Source: Pseudomonadota bacterium (GTDB lineage: Bacteria > Pseudomonadota > Gammaproteobacteria > Pseudomonadales > Azotimanducaceae). From it: 35,293 bases of DNA. Of this stretch, positions 1 through 7,334 are shown in pieces; within the stretch, counting starts at the first letter, position 1, and every line of letters begins with the position of its first letter. The stretch is taken from contig JAQBYL010000002.1 of assembly GCA_027622495.1 (NCBI GenBank), positions 1 to 35,293 on the forward strand, read 5' to 3'. Under the pieces are notes generated by a model that ran no database searches, was not told where the DNA came from, and was given only the letters and a program-made list of their open reading frames with translations. Made by a program: the position numbers and the translations under genes.

Positions 1-94
1 TCACGCGGAATAGTCCGAGCCGATTCAGCTTGGCTTTGAGCGCCGGTCCGACGCCTTTCAGATGTTCAACGGCCAGATCGGCTGCGGCGTTCAC
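1..94 (-). CDS. recG: ATP-dependent DNA helicase RecG, N-terminal fragment (cut by window edge)
   Basis: Only the first 31 codons are present; the gene continues off the left edge. The translation reads VNAAADLAVEHL followed by KGVGPALKAKLNRLG, the helix-hairpin-helix-like start of the RecG wedge domain (LKGVGPKLAEKL in typical members). RecG remodels stalled replication forks and branched DNA. The start is a GTG at 94; a TGA lies in the same frame a few codons upstream, so no earlier start is possible. It follows ridA with 10 bases between them and is the last gene seen in the yicC-gmk-rpoZ-spoT-ridA run. recG downstream of spoT is the classical gammaproteobacterial arrangement. The call rests on a short stretch plus context. 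Confidence 0.8.
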   Translation of the reverse strand, partial: MNAAADLAVEHLKGVGPALKAKLNRLGLFRV

Positions 95-104
95 TGGCCG
101 TTCG

Positions 105-494
105 CTAGTCGATCACCATGATGGCCTCGACTTCGAATGCAGCGCCCCTGGGTAACTGCGCCACGCCCACAGCGGCGCGTGCCGGGTAAGGGTCGCTGAA
201 GAACTCGGCCATCACGGTGTTCACCACCGGAAAGTTAGCGAGATCGGTCAGATAGAGAGTCAGCTTTACCAGGTTGCTGAAGTCGCCACCGGCGGCCTCG
301 GCGACGGCGGCAAGGTTGTGGAACGCCTGCCGTGCCTGGGCCTCAAAGTCGCCCTCCACCAGGTTCATGGTGTCAGGATTCAAGGGGATCTGACCAGACA
401 GGTAAATGGTGGTGCCACCAGACACGGCCAATGCATGTGAGTAAGGGCCGATGGCCTTTGGCGCAGCGGGTGCTGCGATGATGGTTTTAGGCAT
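105..494 (-). CDS. ridA: RidA family enamine/imine deaminase
   Basis: 129 residues, the usual RidA/YjgF length. RidA hydrolyses reactive 2-aminoacrylate and related enamines made by PLP enzymes such as threonine dehydratase, releasing 2-keto acids and ammonia in the cytosol. Visible family features are GPYSHA near residues 16-21, YLSGQIPLNP at 31-40, and the C-terminal stretch with the substrate-binding arginine (ARAAVGVAQLPRGA, Arg106) and EVEAI near 121-125. The ATG at 494 is three bases after the spoT stop, so the two are probably co-transcribed. In E. coli the slot between spoT and recG holds trmH; a ridA gene here matches Pseudomonas, from memory. Substrate preference within the Rid family cannot be settled from sequence alone. 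Confidence 0.93.
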   Translation of the reverse strand: MPKTIIAAPAAPKAIGPYSHALAVSGGTTIYLSGQIPLNPDTMNLVEGDFEAQARQAFHNLAAVAEAAGGDFSNLVKLTLYLTDLANFPVVNTVMAEFFSDPYPARAAVGVAQLPRGAAFEVEAIMVID

Positions 495-497
495 GGT

Positions 498-2690
498 TCA
501 GACCGAAATCCTGTTGATAGAAACCACGTCGGCGACACTGCGTACGCGCCGCATGACTTTGGCCAGATGATCGCGGTTCATGACCGAAGTCACAACCACG
601 ATGCTGCTGAGTTGAGCGTTGCGTTCTTCAACATTGATCCGTTCCAGACCGGCGTCGGCATCGGTGATTGCCAACGCAATCTCTGCGATAACACCTTTTT
701 TGTGGGTGACTTCGATCCGCAGGTTGGTGAGAAATTCGCCCTCGGTCGTCTTGGTCCAGCGTGCCGGGATGATCTCGCGCGGGGTCCGGCGGCGGATCTC
801 CGCCATGTTTCGGCAAGTTTCAGTGTGCACCACAAACCCCTTGCCGGGGGTCATGTGCCCCACAATCGCATCGCCCGGAACCGGCCCGCAACAGCGGCTG
901 TAGTTGATGACCAGACCTTCGCCACCGCCAAGCGCCATGGGTCCGGCGTGCTCCACGGGCACCGCTTCGTAGTCCGGGTTGTCTGCCGCCAGCAGATGTT
1001 GAGCGACGACGTAACTCATCAGAGCGCCGTTGCCGATTGCCGATAGCAGTTCGTTCAGCTTCTTAACACCGAATTCTTTGAACACCCGGCGCAAGCGGCG
1101 GAAGTCCAGATCATTGATGCTGGTCTGGGCGTGGCGCAGCGATTGATTGAGCAGTTTACGGCCCAGGGCAATGGACTCGGTCTGCAACTGACTCTTGAGT
1201 GCGTGACGGATACCGGCACGCGCTTTGGAGGTCACCACAAAGGTCAGCCAGTCCGGCTGCGGTCGCGCTTCTGCCGATGTGATGATCTCTACACTTTGAC
1301 CACTTTGCAGCTGTTGCGAAAGCGGTGCGAGGGTGCGATCGATGCGGCAGGCCACACACTGATTGCCCACATCGGTGTGCACCGAGTAGGCGAAATCCAC
1401 GGCCGATGACCCTCTGACCAGGCTCATGATGTCGCCCTTGGGGGTGAAGACATAGACTTCGTCAGGAAACAGGTCGACTTTAAGATTTTCAATAAACTCA
1501 AGCGGATTGCCCGCACGACGTTGCAGATCGAGCAGGTCTTTGAGCCACTGCCGGGTGCGCCGATTACCCTGCATCGGATCTTCTTCTGCCTTGTAGAGCC
1601 AGTGCCCGGCGATGCCGTACTCGGCGACCTGGTCCATCTGTTTGGTCCGGATCTGCACCTCGATGGGAATGCCGTGCATACCGAAGAGTGTCGTATGCAG
1701 GCTCTGGTAACCGTTGACTTTGGGGATGGCGATGTAATCTTTGAAACGGCCGGCCACCGGCTTGTAGAGACTATGCACAATACCGAGAGTTCGGTAGCAG
1801 GCGTCTTCCTGCTCAACCACTACGCGAAAGCCGAACATGTCCATGATGTCCTTGAACGACTTGTGCTGAGATTTCATCTTACGGTAGATCGAAAACAGGT
1901 GTTTCTCGCGACTCTGAACGGTTGCAGCGATGCCCTCGCGGTTGAGACTTGCCTGGATCGAGGTGGCAATGTCCTCCAACAGGGCCTTGCGATTGCCGCG
2001 TATTTTTGCGACCGCTCTGCCGATCCGATCGGCCCGCAGGGGATACAGGGCGTGGAACCCCAGTTCTTCGAACTCCACTTTGACCGCGTTCATCCCCAGC
2101 CGGTTGGCGATCGGAGCATAGTAGTCGAGGGTTTCCCGGGCGATTCGCCGGCGCTGTTCATCCGACATCACACCGATCGTGCGCATGTTGTGCAGTCGGT
2201 CAGCGAGCTTGACCATGATGACCCGGATGTCTTTGGCCATGGCCAGCGCCATTTTCTGAAAGTTCTCGGCCTGCGCTTCGGCTCTGGATTGAAAAATGGT
2301 GGAAAGCTTGGAAACACCGTCGACGATCTCCGCCACCGGCTCGCCGAAACGGCTGCCAAGTGTTGACTTGGCGATCCGGCTGTCTTCGATTACGTCATGC
2401 AACAGCGCCGCCATGATGGTGCTGTGATCCATGCGCATTTCGGCCAGTATCTGCGCCACCGCCAGAGGATGGGTGATGTAGGCATGGCCGGTGCGGCGGA
2501 ATTGCCCGTCATGGGCGTGAAAGGCGTAGTCGTAGGCGCTGTTTATGCTGCTGACCTGCTCTTCGGGAAGATAGGTCAGAAGGAGTGCCTTCAGAGAGGT
2601 GAGGGTTGCGGGAGCTGCGATCGCACTCTGGCTCGCCTGTTCGGCGAGTGCTGTAACAAATCGAGAGTCAGAAACCGAAGTTTTCTTCAT
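498..2690 (-). CDS. spoT: Bifunctional (p)ppGpp synthetase/hydrolase SpoT
   Basis: 730 residues from the ATG at 2690. The N-terminal HD hydrolase domain has the HDVIED metal motif at 98-103 and RLHNMRT at 165-171, so ppGpp hydrolysis should be intact. The synthetase domain contains RFKD at 315-318, the RxKD signature of bifunctional Rel/SpoT proteins rather than the ExDD of RelA, followed by YIAIPKVNGYQSLHT. A TGS domain begins near 410 (VYVFTPKGD) and an ACT domain ends the protein. SpoT balances the stringent-response alarmone. The start overlaps the 3' end of rpoZ by 23 bases. A GAGGAG lies directly against this ATG, which is closer than usual, so the exact start is uncertain; an in-frame GTG four codons earlier is an alternative. 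ridA follows three bases downstream. Confidence 0.96.
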   Translation of the reverse strand: MKKTSVSDSRFVTALAEQASQSAIAAPATLTSLKALLLTYLPEEQVSSINSAYDYAFHAHDGQFRRTGHAYITHPLAVAQILAEMRMDHSTIMAALLHDVIEDSRIAKSTLGSRFGEPVAEIVDGVSKLSTIFQSRAEAQAENFQKMALAMAKDIRVIMVKLADRLHNMRTIGVMSDEQRRRIARETLDYYAPIANRLGMNAVKVEFEELGFHALYPLRADRIGRAVAKIRGNRKALLEDIATSIQASLNREGIAATVQSREKHLFSIYRKMKSQHKSFKDIMDMFGFRVVVEQEDACYRTLGIVHSLYKPVAGRFKDYIAIPKVNGYQSLHTTLFGMHGIPIEVQIRTKQMDQVAEYGIAGHWLYKAEEDPMQGNRRTRQWLKDLLDLQRRAGNPLEFIENLKVDLFPDEVYVFTPKGDIMSLVRGSSAVDFAYSVHTDVGNQCVACRIDRTLAPLSQQLQSGQSVEIITSAEARPQPDWLTFVVTSKARAGIRHALKSQLQTESIALGRKLLNQSLRHAQTSINDLDFRRLRRVFKEFGVKKLNELLSAIGNGALMSYVVAQHLLAADNPDYEAVPVEHAGPMALGGGEGLVINYSRCCGPVPGDAIVGHMTPGKGFVVHTETCRNMAEIRRRTPREIIPARWTKTTEGEFLTNLRIEVTHKKGVIAEIALAITDADAGLERINVEERNAQLSSIVVVTSVMNRDHLAKVMRRVRSVADVVSINRISV

Positions 2691-2946
2691 CTCCTCTACC
2701 ACTACTGAAGGTGACCCGCACCGGTTGATCCTCGGTGGAGGCATCGTTCGCGTCAAGCATCTCCGGGGAGATCAGGCCTTCTGCGATTTCGCGCAAGGCA
2801 ATCACGGTTGGCTTGTCGTTTTCTTCCGGTATCAGGGGATCGACACCATAACGGCGCATCTGACGGGCGCGGCGGGTTGCCAGCATGACCAGTTCGAAAC
2901 GATTGTCGACGTGCTGCAGACAGTCTTCAACGGTGATACGAGCCAT
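2668..2946 (-). CDS. rpoZ: RNA polymerase omega subunit
   Basis: 92 residues starting MARITVEDCL at the ATG at 2946, preceded by a GAGG about 8 bases upstream. Omega binds the beta-prime subunit, helps RNA polymerase assemble, and forms part of one ppGpp site on the enzyme in proteobacteria. The conserved core DNRFELVMLATRRARQM spans residues 14-30, followed by KPTVIALREIAEG. The frame stays open upstream to 3081, but those codons do not resemble the family and the ribosome site supports 2946. The gene lies 73 bases after gmk and its end overlaps the spoT start. The gmk-rpoZ-spoT order groups GMP kinase with ppGpp metabolism and a ppGpp target. Confidence 0.97.
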   Translation of the reverse strand: MARITVEDCLQHVDNRFELVMLATRRARQMRRYGVDPLIPEENDKPTVIALREIAEGLISPEMLDANDASTEDQPVRVTFSSGRGDEENFGF

Positions 2947-3019
2947 CAGTAACCTCAAGTGAGCCCGCGTTCGAAGGCGGAGCGGAGAATGAAGAGGCGC
3001 GGAGTCTACCGACGCCAAG

Positions 3020-3637
3020 TCAGCCTGACAAGAGGTCGACCAGGAGTGGCTTGAGCCGCTCACGCTGCCGCGTGATCCCAAGTCTCGCGGCCTGGATGAT
3101 TGCCTGCAGGTCAGTGACGGCGGTTTCGAATACGTCGTTGACCACCAGATAGTCGTAGTCGGTGTGGTGGCTCATCTCCTGGACGGCCTTTTCGAAACGG
3201 TGTTCGATCACGTCATCGTCGTCCTGCTTGCGAGCCACAAGGCGAGCTTTCAAAGTCGCCCTGGAAGGCGGCAGGATGAAGATGCTTAACGTCGCCGGCA
3301 GTCTGGATCGCACTTGCGCAGCACCCTGGTAGTCGATTTCGAGGATCACGTCTCTTCCCGCAGTAAGCTGGCCGGCCACGGCTTCACGACTCGTTCCGTA
3401 GCGATGTCCGAACACCTCTGCGTGTTCTAAAAACGCATCGCTGCCCACCATGCGTTCGAATTCGTTCGGGTCGACAAAGTGATAGTTAAGGCCGTCGATC
3501 TCCTTGGACCGGCGCGCACGGGTCGTGTGTGAGACTGCCACCGTGAGCCCCGCATCCTGGGCCAGGAGTGACTGTACCAGACTTGTTTTGCCTGCTCCGG
3601 AGGGAGCAGAAATCATAATCAGAAGACCTTGCGTCAT
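3020..3637 (-). CDS. gmk: Guanylate kinase
   Basis: 205 residues, the normal guanylate kinase length. It phosphorylates GMP to GDP with ATP in the cytosol, feeding GTP and (p)ppGpp synthesis. The P-loop SAPSGAGKTS lies at 10-19, and the GMP-binding part follows (SHTTRARR, then GLNYHFVD). FILPPS and the basic lid region are also present. The start codon at 3637 overlaps the yicC stop in an ATGA arrangement, implying translational coupling. The gene is followed by rpoZ, as in other gammaproteobacteria. Confidence 0.97.
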   Translation of the reverse strand: MTQGLLIMISAPSGAGKTSLVQSLLAQDAGLTVAVSHTTRARRSKEIDGLNYHFVDPNEFERMVGSDAFLEHAEVFGHRYGTSREAVAGQLTAGRDVILEIDYQGAAQVRSRLPATLSIFILPPSRATLKARLVARKQDDDDVIEHRFEKAVQEMSHHTDYDYLVVNDVFETAVTDLQAIIQAARLGITRQRERLKPLLVDLLSG

Positions 3638-4500
3638 TCGATGTTCTGCACCTGCTCGCGGATCTGTTCAATGATCACCTTCAAGTCTATCGCCTTCTGC
3701 GAGCATTGAACCTGAGCGCTCTTAGACCCAATCGTGTTGGCTTCGCGGTTCAGCTCCTGTGTCAGAAAGTCCAGTCGACGACCGTGCGGTCCGGCTTGAG
3801 TCAGATGGCTTCTTGCCCCTTCCACGTGGATCGCCAGGCGGTCCAGTTCTTCCGCAATATCGGCCTTCTGCGCGAGCAGAACGACTTCAGCCTCAAGCCG
3901 TTCGGAGTCAACGGAGGCCGCTACATCGGCCAGACGCTGACGCAGTTTGTGGGCAAGTTCCTGAGCAACCGTTGCGGTCAATGCGCGCAGCTCGCTGATG
4001 ATCCGGTCGATCTCATCAAGCCGTTCAACAATAACCTGAGCCAGCGCCGTGCCTTCGCGAAGTCGGTGGGCAAGTAGGTCAGACAGGGCCTGCTCAAACA
4101 GATCCGTCACTGCTGCCACGGTGTCGGCTTCACCCATGGGCATCGGGTTGATCAGGATACCCGGCCAGCACAACAGCTCAAGGGCTGTGGGCGCGGGACT
4201 TTCGGGGGCATCGCGCTGCACCTGTTCAAGGGTTGCCAGCAGCTGCATCAATGTAGGACGGTGGATCTCCTGGGCACCCGCCTGGGCCAGGGTGTCGATC
4301 CGAAGGGATCCATCCACCTTGCCGCGTTTAAGATGTTTGCGTGCTGTTTCTCGCAAGGCATGTTCGACCAGCCGCAATGACTCCGGCAATCGAAACTGCA
4401 CCTCTAAAAACCGGTGATTGACGCTGCGCAGTTCCCAGACAAGCGTGTTTGAGCCTGTTTCAGTCTGAACTCGGGCGAATGCCGTCATGCTTGCAATCAT
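3634..4500 (-). CDS. yicC: YicC family endoribonuclease
   Basis: 288 residues. It begins MIASMTAFAR, the characteristic YicC start, with ELRSVNHRFLE near 24-34 and the C-terminal conserved stretch EELDRLAIHVEG and GRRLDFLTQELNREANTIGSK. YicC proteins are endoribonucleases reported to act in stress-related RNA decay, for example on the small RNA RyhB in E. coli. A textbook ribosome site AAGGAGGT sits 6 bases before the ATG at 4500. The gene is divergent from rph (110-base gap), which is the E. coli arrangement. It is probably the first gene of the run yicC-gmk-rpoZ-spoT-ridA-recG. Confidence 0.95.
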   Translation of the reverse strand: MIASMTAFARVQTETGSNTLVWELRSVNHRFLEVQFRLPESLRLVEHALRETARKHLKRGKVDGSLRIDTLAQAGAQEIHRPTLMQLLATLEQVQRDAPESPAPTALELLCWPGILINPMPMGEADTVAAVTDLFEQALSDLLAHRLREGTALAQVIVERLDEIDRIISELRALTATVAQELAHKLRQRLADVAASVDSERLEAEVVLLAQKADIAEELDRLAIHVEGARSHLTQAGPHGRRLDFLTQELNREANTIGSKSAQVQCSQKAIDLKVIIEQIREQVQNIE

Positions 4501-4506
4501 CGTACT

Positions 4507-4514
4507 ACCTCCTT
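4507..4514 (-). promoter_or_regulatory. Perfect Shine-Dalgarno sequence for yicC
   Basis: On the minus strand the bases read AAGGAGGT, a full match to the anti-Shine-Dalgarno core, 6 bases before the ATG at 4500. Most genes in this window have weaker sites, so yicC should be well translated. It fixes the yicC start. Confidence 0.85.
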
Positions 4515-4610
4515 AAGCCGCGAATTCTAACCCAAGCGCCGCGCTCGGGACTTATACTTGTGGTTTGGTGTTTGTCATCCGACGAACCCGCGCAACAAAC
4601 GGAGACAGGA

Positions 4611-5318
4611 ATGCAGAAGGCCAGGCCAAGTGGGCGCGCACCGGACGAAATGCGAAAGGTAAAGCTCACACGCGGTTTCACCAGCCATGCTGCAGGGTCG
4701 GTTCTGGTTGAATTTGGCGAGACCCGGGTATTGTGCACCGCCTGTGCTGAAACCACTGTCCCGGCATTTTTACGAGGCAAAGGCCAGGGCTGGATTACAG
4801 CCGAATACGGCATGCTGCCAGGATCCACCCACCCACGGGTTGACCGCGAAGCCGCGCGCGGTAAACAAAGCGGTCGAACCGTGGAAATCCAGCGCTTAAT
4901 CGGCCGATCATTGCGCGGTATGGTTGACATGAATGCGCTCGGTGAAAATACCATCCGGCTCGATTGCGATGTGCTTCAGGCAGATGGCGGAACCCGCACG
5001 GCATCGATTACCGGGGCTGCGGTCGCGCTTAAAGACGCCATGGATGCACTCGGTGTTCAGCAGGCATTCAGGGGGTTTGTGGCATCAGTATCGGTGGGGA
5101 TCTGGGCTGGAACGCCAGTGCTCGATCTTGATTATGCGGAAGATTCGAACGCCGATACCGATATGAACGTAGTGGTCCTCGACGGCCACGGTTTTATGGA
5201 AATTCAAGGCACAGCAGAAGGTGCTGCGTTCCGGAGCGCTGAGCTTACGGCCATGCTTGATCTTGCCGAAAAAGGCACAGCACAGTTGATCGAGCTGCAG
5301 AAGCAGGCGCTGGGCTGA
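4611..5318 (+). CDS. rph: Ribonuclease PH
   Basis: 235 residues from the ATG at 4611 (GGAGA 6 bases upstream). RNase PH is a phosphorolytic 3'-5' exoribonuclease that trims tRNA and rRNA 3' ends. Hallmarks are GSVLVEFGETRVLCTA, GQGWITAEYGMLPGST, GKQSGRTVEIQRLIGRSLR, the DCDVLQADGGTRTASITGA block and ETD-like DTDMNVV followed by IQGTAEG. The protein is full length, unlike the frameshifted rph of E. coli K-12. The same frame is open upstream to 4449, but that part overlaps yicC and lacks family similarity. pyrE follows after 26 bases, so the two are likely one transcript. Confidence 0.96.
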   Translation: MQKARPSGRAPDEMRKVKLTRGFTSHAAGSVLVEFGETRVLCTACAETTVPAFLRGKGQGWITAEYGMLPGSTHPRVDREAARGKQSGRTVEIQRLIGRSLRGMVDMNALGENTIRLDCDVLQADGGTRTASITGAAVALKDAMDALGVQQAFRGFVASVSVGIWAGTPVLDLDYAEDSNADTDMNVVVLDGHGFMEIQGTAEGAAFRSAELTAMLDLAEKGTAQLIELQKQALG

Positions 5319-5344
5319 GTGGTTAGCAAACAGGAGAACGGCCC

Positions 5345-6058
5345 TTGACCGAGATACAGACCGAGATACAGACCGAGACACAGACCGAGATACAGACCGA
5401 GACACAGATCGCAGCACGACTGATTGATCGCATGATCAGCGATGGCGTACTCAAGTTCGGTGAATTTACGCTTAAGTCGGGCCGCGTGAGCCCCTACTTT
5501 TTCAACCTCGGGGAGTTGTCATCGGGAAGTTCGTTAACGCTGCTTGGTGAGGCGTATGCGCAGACAATTGTTGAGCTTAAGGTTCCGGTGGACGTGATTT
5601 TCGGTCCCGCCTACAAAGGCATACCCATTGCCGTGGCGACTGCCTGTGCTCTGGCCAGCCGTGGTATCGATGTCGGTGTTGCCTACAATCGCAAAGAAGC
5701 CAAAACCCATGGTGAAGGGGGTCAGTTTGTGGGCGCGCCCGTTCAGGGTAACGTTCTGATTGTCGACGATGTTCTGACCGCGGGGACCGCGGTTCGTGAA
5801 GCAATCGCGCTGATCGGGCAGACCGATGCCACAGTGGTTGGCCTGGTGGTGGCGATGGATCGTCAGGAGAGACTGCAAAACGGGTCTGTGCAGACTGCAC
5901 TGCGCACCCTCGAGCAGGAATTAATGATAAGTGTGACAAGCATCGTCAACTTGCAGGAAGTGATCGACTATCTTGGACACAATGGAAAGCCTCGAGTTGA
6001 CGGGCGGTCGATACTGGATGGTATGCGGGCCTATCAACACCAGTACTGTGTACTCTGA
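5345..6058 (+). CDS. pyrE: Orotate phosphoribosyltransferase with repeat-built N-terminal extension
   Basis: 237 residues. It converts orotate and PRPP to orotidine 5'-phosphate in pyrimidine synthesis. The core is normal: VLKFGEFTLKSGRVSPYFFN, FGPAYKGIPIA, YNRKEAKTHGEGG and the PRPP-binding motif VLIVDDVLTAGTA. The start is TTG at 5345 with AGGAG 8 bases upstream; no ATG precedes the core. E. coli PyrE has about 17 residues before the VLKFGEF block, whereas this protein has about 20 more, made of five Thr-Glu-(Ile/Thr)-Gln units encoded by a 12-base tandem repeat. It is co-directional with rph. If the TTG is not used, no good alternative start exists before the core, so the extension is probably translated. 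Confidence 0.95.
   Translation: MTEIQTEIQTETQTEIQTETQIAARLIDRMISDGVLKFGEFTLKSGRVSPYFFNLGELSSGSSLTLLGEAYAQTIVELKVPVDVIFGPAYKGIPIAVATACALASRGIDVGVAYNRKEAKTHGEGGQFVGAPVQGNVLIVDDVLTAGTAVREAIALIGQTDATVVGLVVAMDRQERLQNGSVQTALRTLEQELMISVTSIVNLQEVIDYLGHNGKPRVDGRSILDGMRAYQHQYCVL
5348..5407 (+). repeat. Five tandem 12-base repeats inside the pyrE start
   Basis: Five contiguous copies of ACCGAGAYACAG, where Y is T in copies 1, 2 and 4 and C in copies 3 and 5. Each copy encodes Thr-Glu-Ile-Gln or Thr-Glu-Thr-Gln. The unit is a multiple of three, so gain or loss of copies changes protein length without breaking the frame. The repeat starts right after the TTG start codon. Confidence 0.95.
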
Positions 6059-6083
6059 TCGAGGCAGATGAGTCTGCATCTTG

Positions 6084-6734
6084 ATGAAAAAACATTTTGG
6101 AAAGTTGACTTTGCTGCTAACGCTCAGCTTGTTGATTGCAACACAGGTGAGCGCTGCTACCCGTCTGTATCGCTATGTGAATGATCAGGGCAATGTTGTG
6201 GTGTCCTATTCAATTCCGAGCGATCGGGTCAAGTATGGTTATGAAGTGCTTGATGGTGAGCGGTTTGTGGTCATCGAAGTGATCGAGCCGCAACTTTCAG
6301 ATGAAGAGGCGGCGCGTCGAACACAGCGAAATCTGGCGATTGCGAATTGTGAGGTGGCGATGAAGCGTGTCAGAGCCCTTTATCGTTCGCTCGATGACAT
6401 TGACCGGGCGGAAAACCGGGCTGTCGCGTCCATGGATAACCTGCTCGCCAACACCGATGCCAATCTAAGCCAGCTGCGCAAACAACTAGGTGAGATGCAG
6501 GAGCGTGCCGCCGGCATCGAACGTCAGGGCCGCGTGATACCCGAGACATTGCTTGAGAGTATACGGTTGTCCGAAAGCCAGATCGATGGGCTCGAAAACG
6601 ACGTTAAAAAGCGCGCAGTGGCCCAGGCGAAGGCGCGGACTGGCTTCAACGAAGATCGACGGTGGTACGCGCTCGGTGATTGTGTTCTCGCGGGTGGGGC
6701 CAATGCCCACGTTGAGCATGAGGATCTCGAATAG
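6084..6734 (+). CDS. Exported protein with DUF4124-like N-terminus and coiled coil
   Basis: 216 residues from the ATG at 6084; a TTG directly precedes it in frame. Residues 1-25 look like a signal peptide (MKKHFGK, then a leucine-rich core, cleavage likely after VSA). The next stretch, TRLYRYVNDQGNVVVSYSIPS, resembles the DUF4124 pattern of an aromatic-rich strand followed by D-x-x-G and a Y-S turn. From about 75 to 185 the sequence is charged and helical with likely coiled coil (LRKQLGEMQERAAGIE, SQIDGLENDVKKRA). Two cysteines, one in NCEVAMKR and one in GDCVLAGG, could form a periplasmic disulfide. It lies 25 bases after pyrE and converges on slmA with 18 bases between stops. Function unknown; the envelope location is inferred. 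Confidence 0.75.
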   Translation: MKKHFGKLTLLLTLSLLIATQVSAATRLYRYVNDQGNVVVSYSIPSDRVKYGYEVLDGERFVVIEVIEPQLSDEEAARRTQRNLAIANCEVAMKRVRALYRSLDDIDRAENRAVASMDNLLANTDANLSQLRKQLGEMQERAAGIERQGRVIPETLLESIRLSESQIDGLENDVKKRAVAQAKARTGFNEDRRWYALGDCVLAGGANAHVEHEDLE

Positions 6735-6752
6735 ATCGCAACGCGTTGACCT

Positions 6753-7334
6753 TCAGGCGAATACAGCTCGCTCCAGAGCCTGCCACTGATCTTCCCAGCC
6801 CACGGTTGGCAGCGCGCGAAAATCGGTTCTTACAAACTGATTGATCCTGCCCTCGGCACAAGCAAGCAGCAGATTGGCGCAGTGAGTGGCGCCAAGCGAA
6901 GGGGCTGGAATTTGAGTCAATGCGTGATCGCGCAGAATCTGGCGAAGCTGGGTTTCGAGTCGGTCGAATAACTGCCGGATGCGGGTTCGCAGCCGTTCGG
7001 TTTCGCCCTGCAGTGCATCCCCCACGAAGAGCCGCGCAAAGCCAGGATTGCGTTCGGCAAAGGTCAGCAACAGGATCAGCATCTGACGGCAGCGCGTTGG
7101 TCCGTGTGGTGTTTCGCTCATGATTCGATTAACGCGGCTGAAGAGGCTGTCTTCTGCGAACTCGATCAGACCCTCAAGCATCTTTGCTTTGGATGGGAAA
7201 TGCCGGTACAGGGCCGCCTCGGAAACCCCCAGGTGGTTAGCCAGTGCAGCTGTCGTGATGCGTGATCCAGGGTGGGTTTCCAGCATCATGGCGAACGCTT
7301 CCAGTATCTCCTGGCGGCGATTCGATTTAGACAT
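6753..7334 (-). CDS. slmA: Nucleoid occlusion factor SlmA (TetR family)
   Basis: 193 residues. The N-terminal TetR-type helix-turn-helix spans about 27-46 (TTAALANHLGVSEAALYRHF) and is followed by PSKAKMLEGLIEFAED, diagnostic of SlmA. SlmA binds specific chromosomal sites and, when bound, disrupts FtsZ polymers over the nucleoid. The ATG at 7334 overlaps the end of argB by 8 bases. In E. coli slmA lies between dut and pyrE; here it also lies beside the pyrE side of the block but follows argB. I see no clear SlmA binding site (GTGAGTACTCAC type) near it. Confidence 0.92.
   Translation of the reverse strand: MSKSNRRQEILEAFAMMLETHPGSRITTAALANHLGVSEAALYRHFPSKAKMLEGLIEFAEDSLFSRVNRIMSETPHGPTRCRQMLILLLTFAERNPGFARLFVGDALQGETERLRTRIRQLFDRLETQLRQILRDHALTQIPAPSLGATHCANLLLACAEGRINQFVRTDFRALPTVGWEDQWQALERAVFA

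Noticed and set aside
1521..2366. A 281-codon open frame on the plus strand inside spoT
   Set aside because: Fully antisense to conserved SpoT domains, with no family similarity and no ribosome site.
6739..6748. Palindrome CAACGCGTTG in the gap between the exported protein gene and slmA
   Set aside because: Ten bases, no loop and no T-run, so not a terminator; it does not match the SlmA site and no second copy was noticed.
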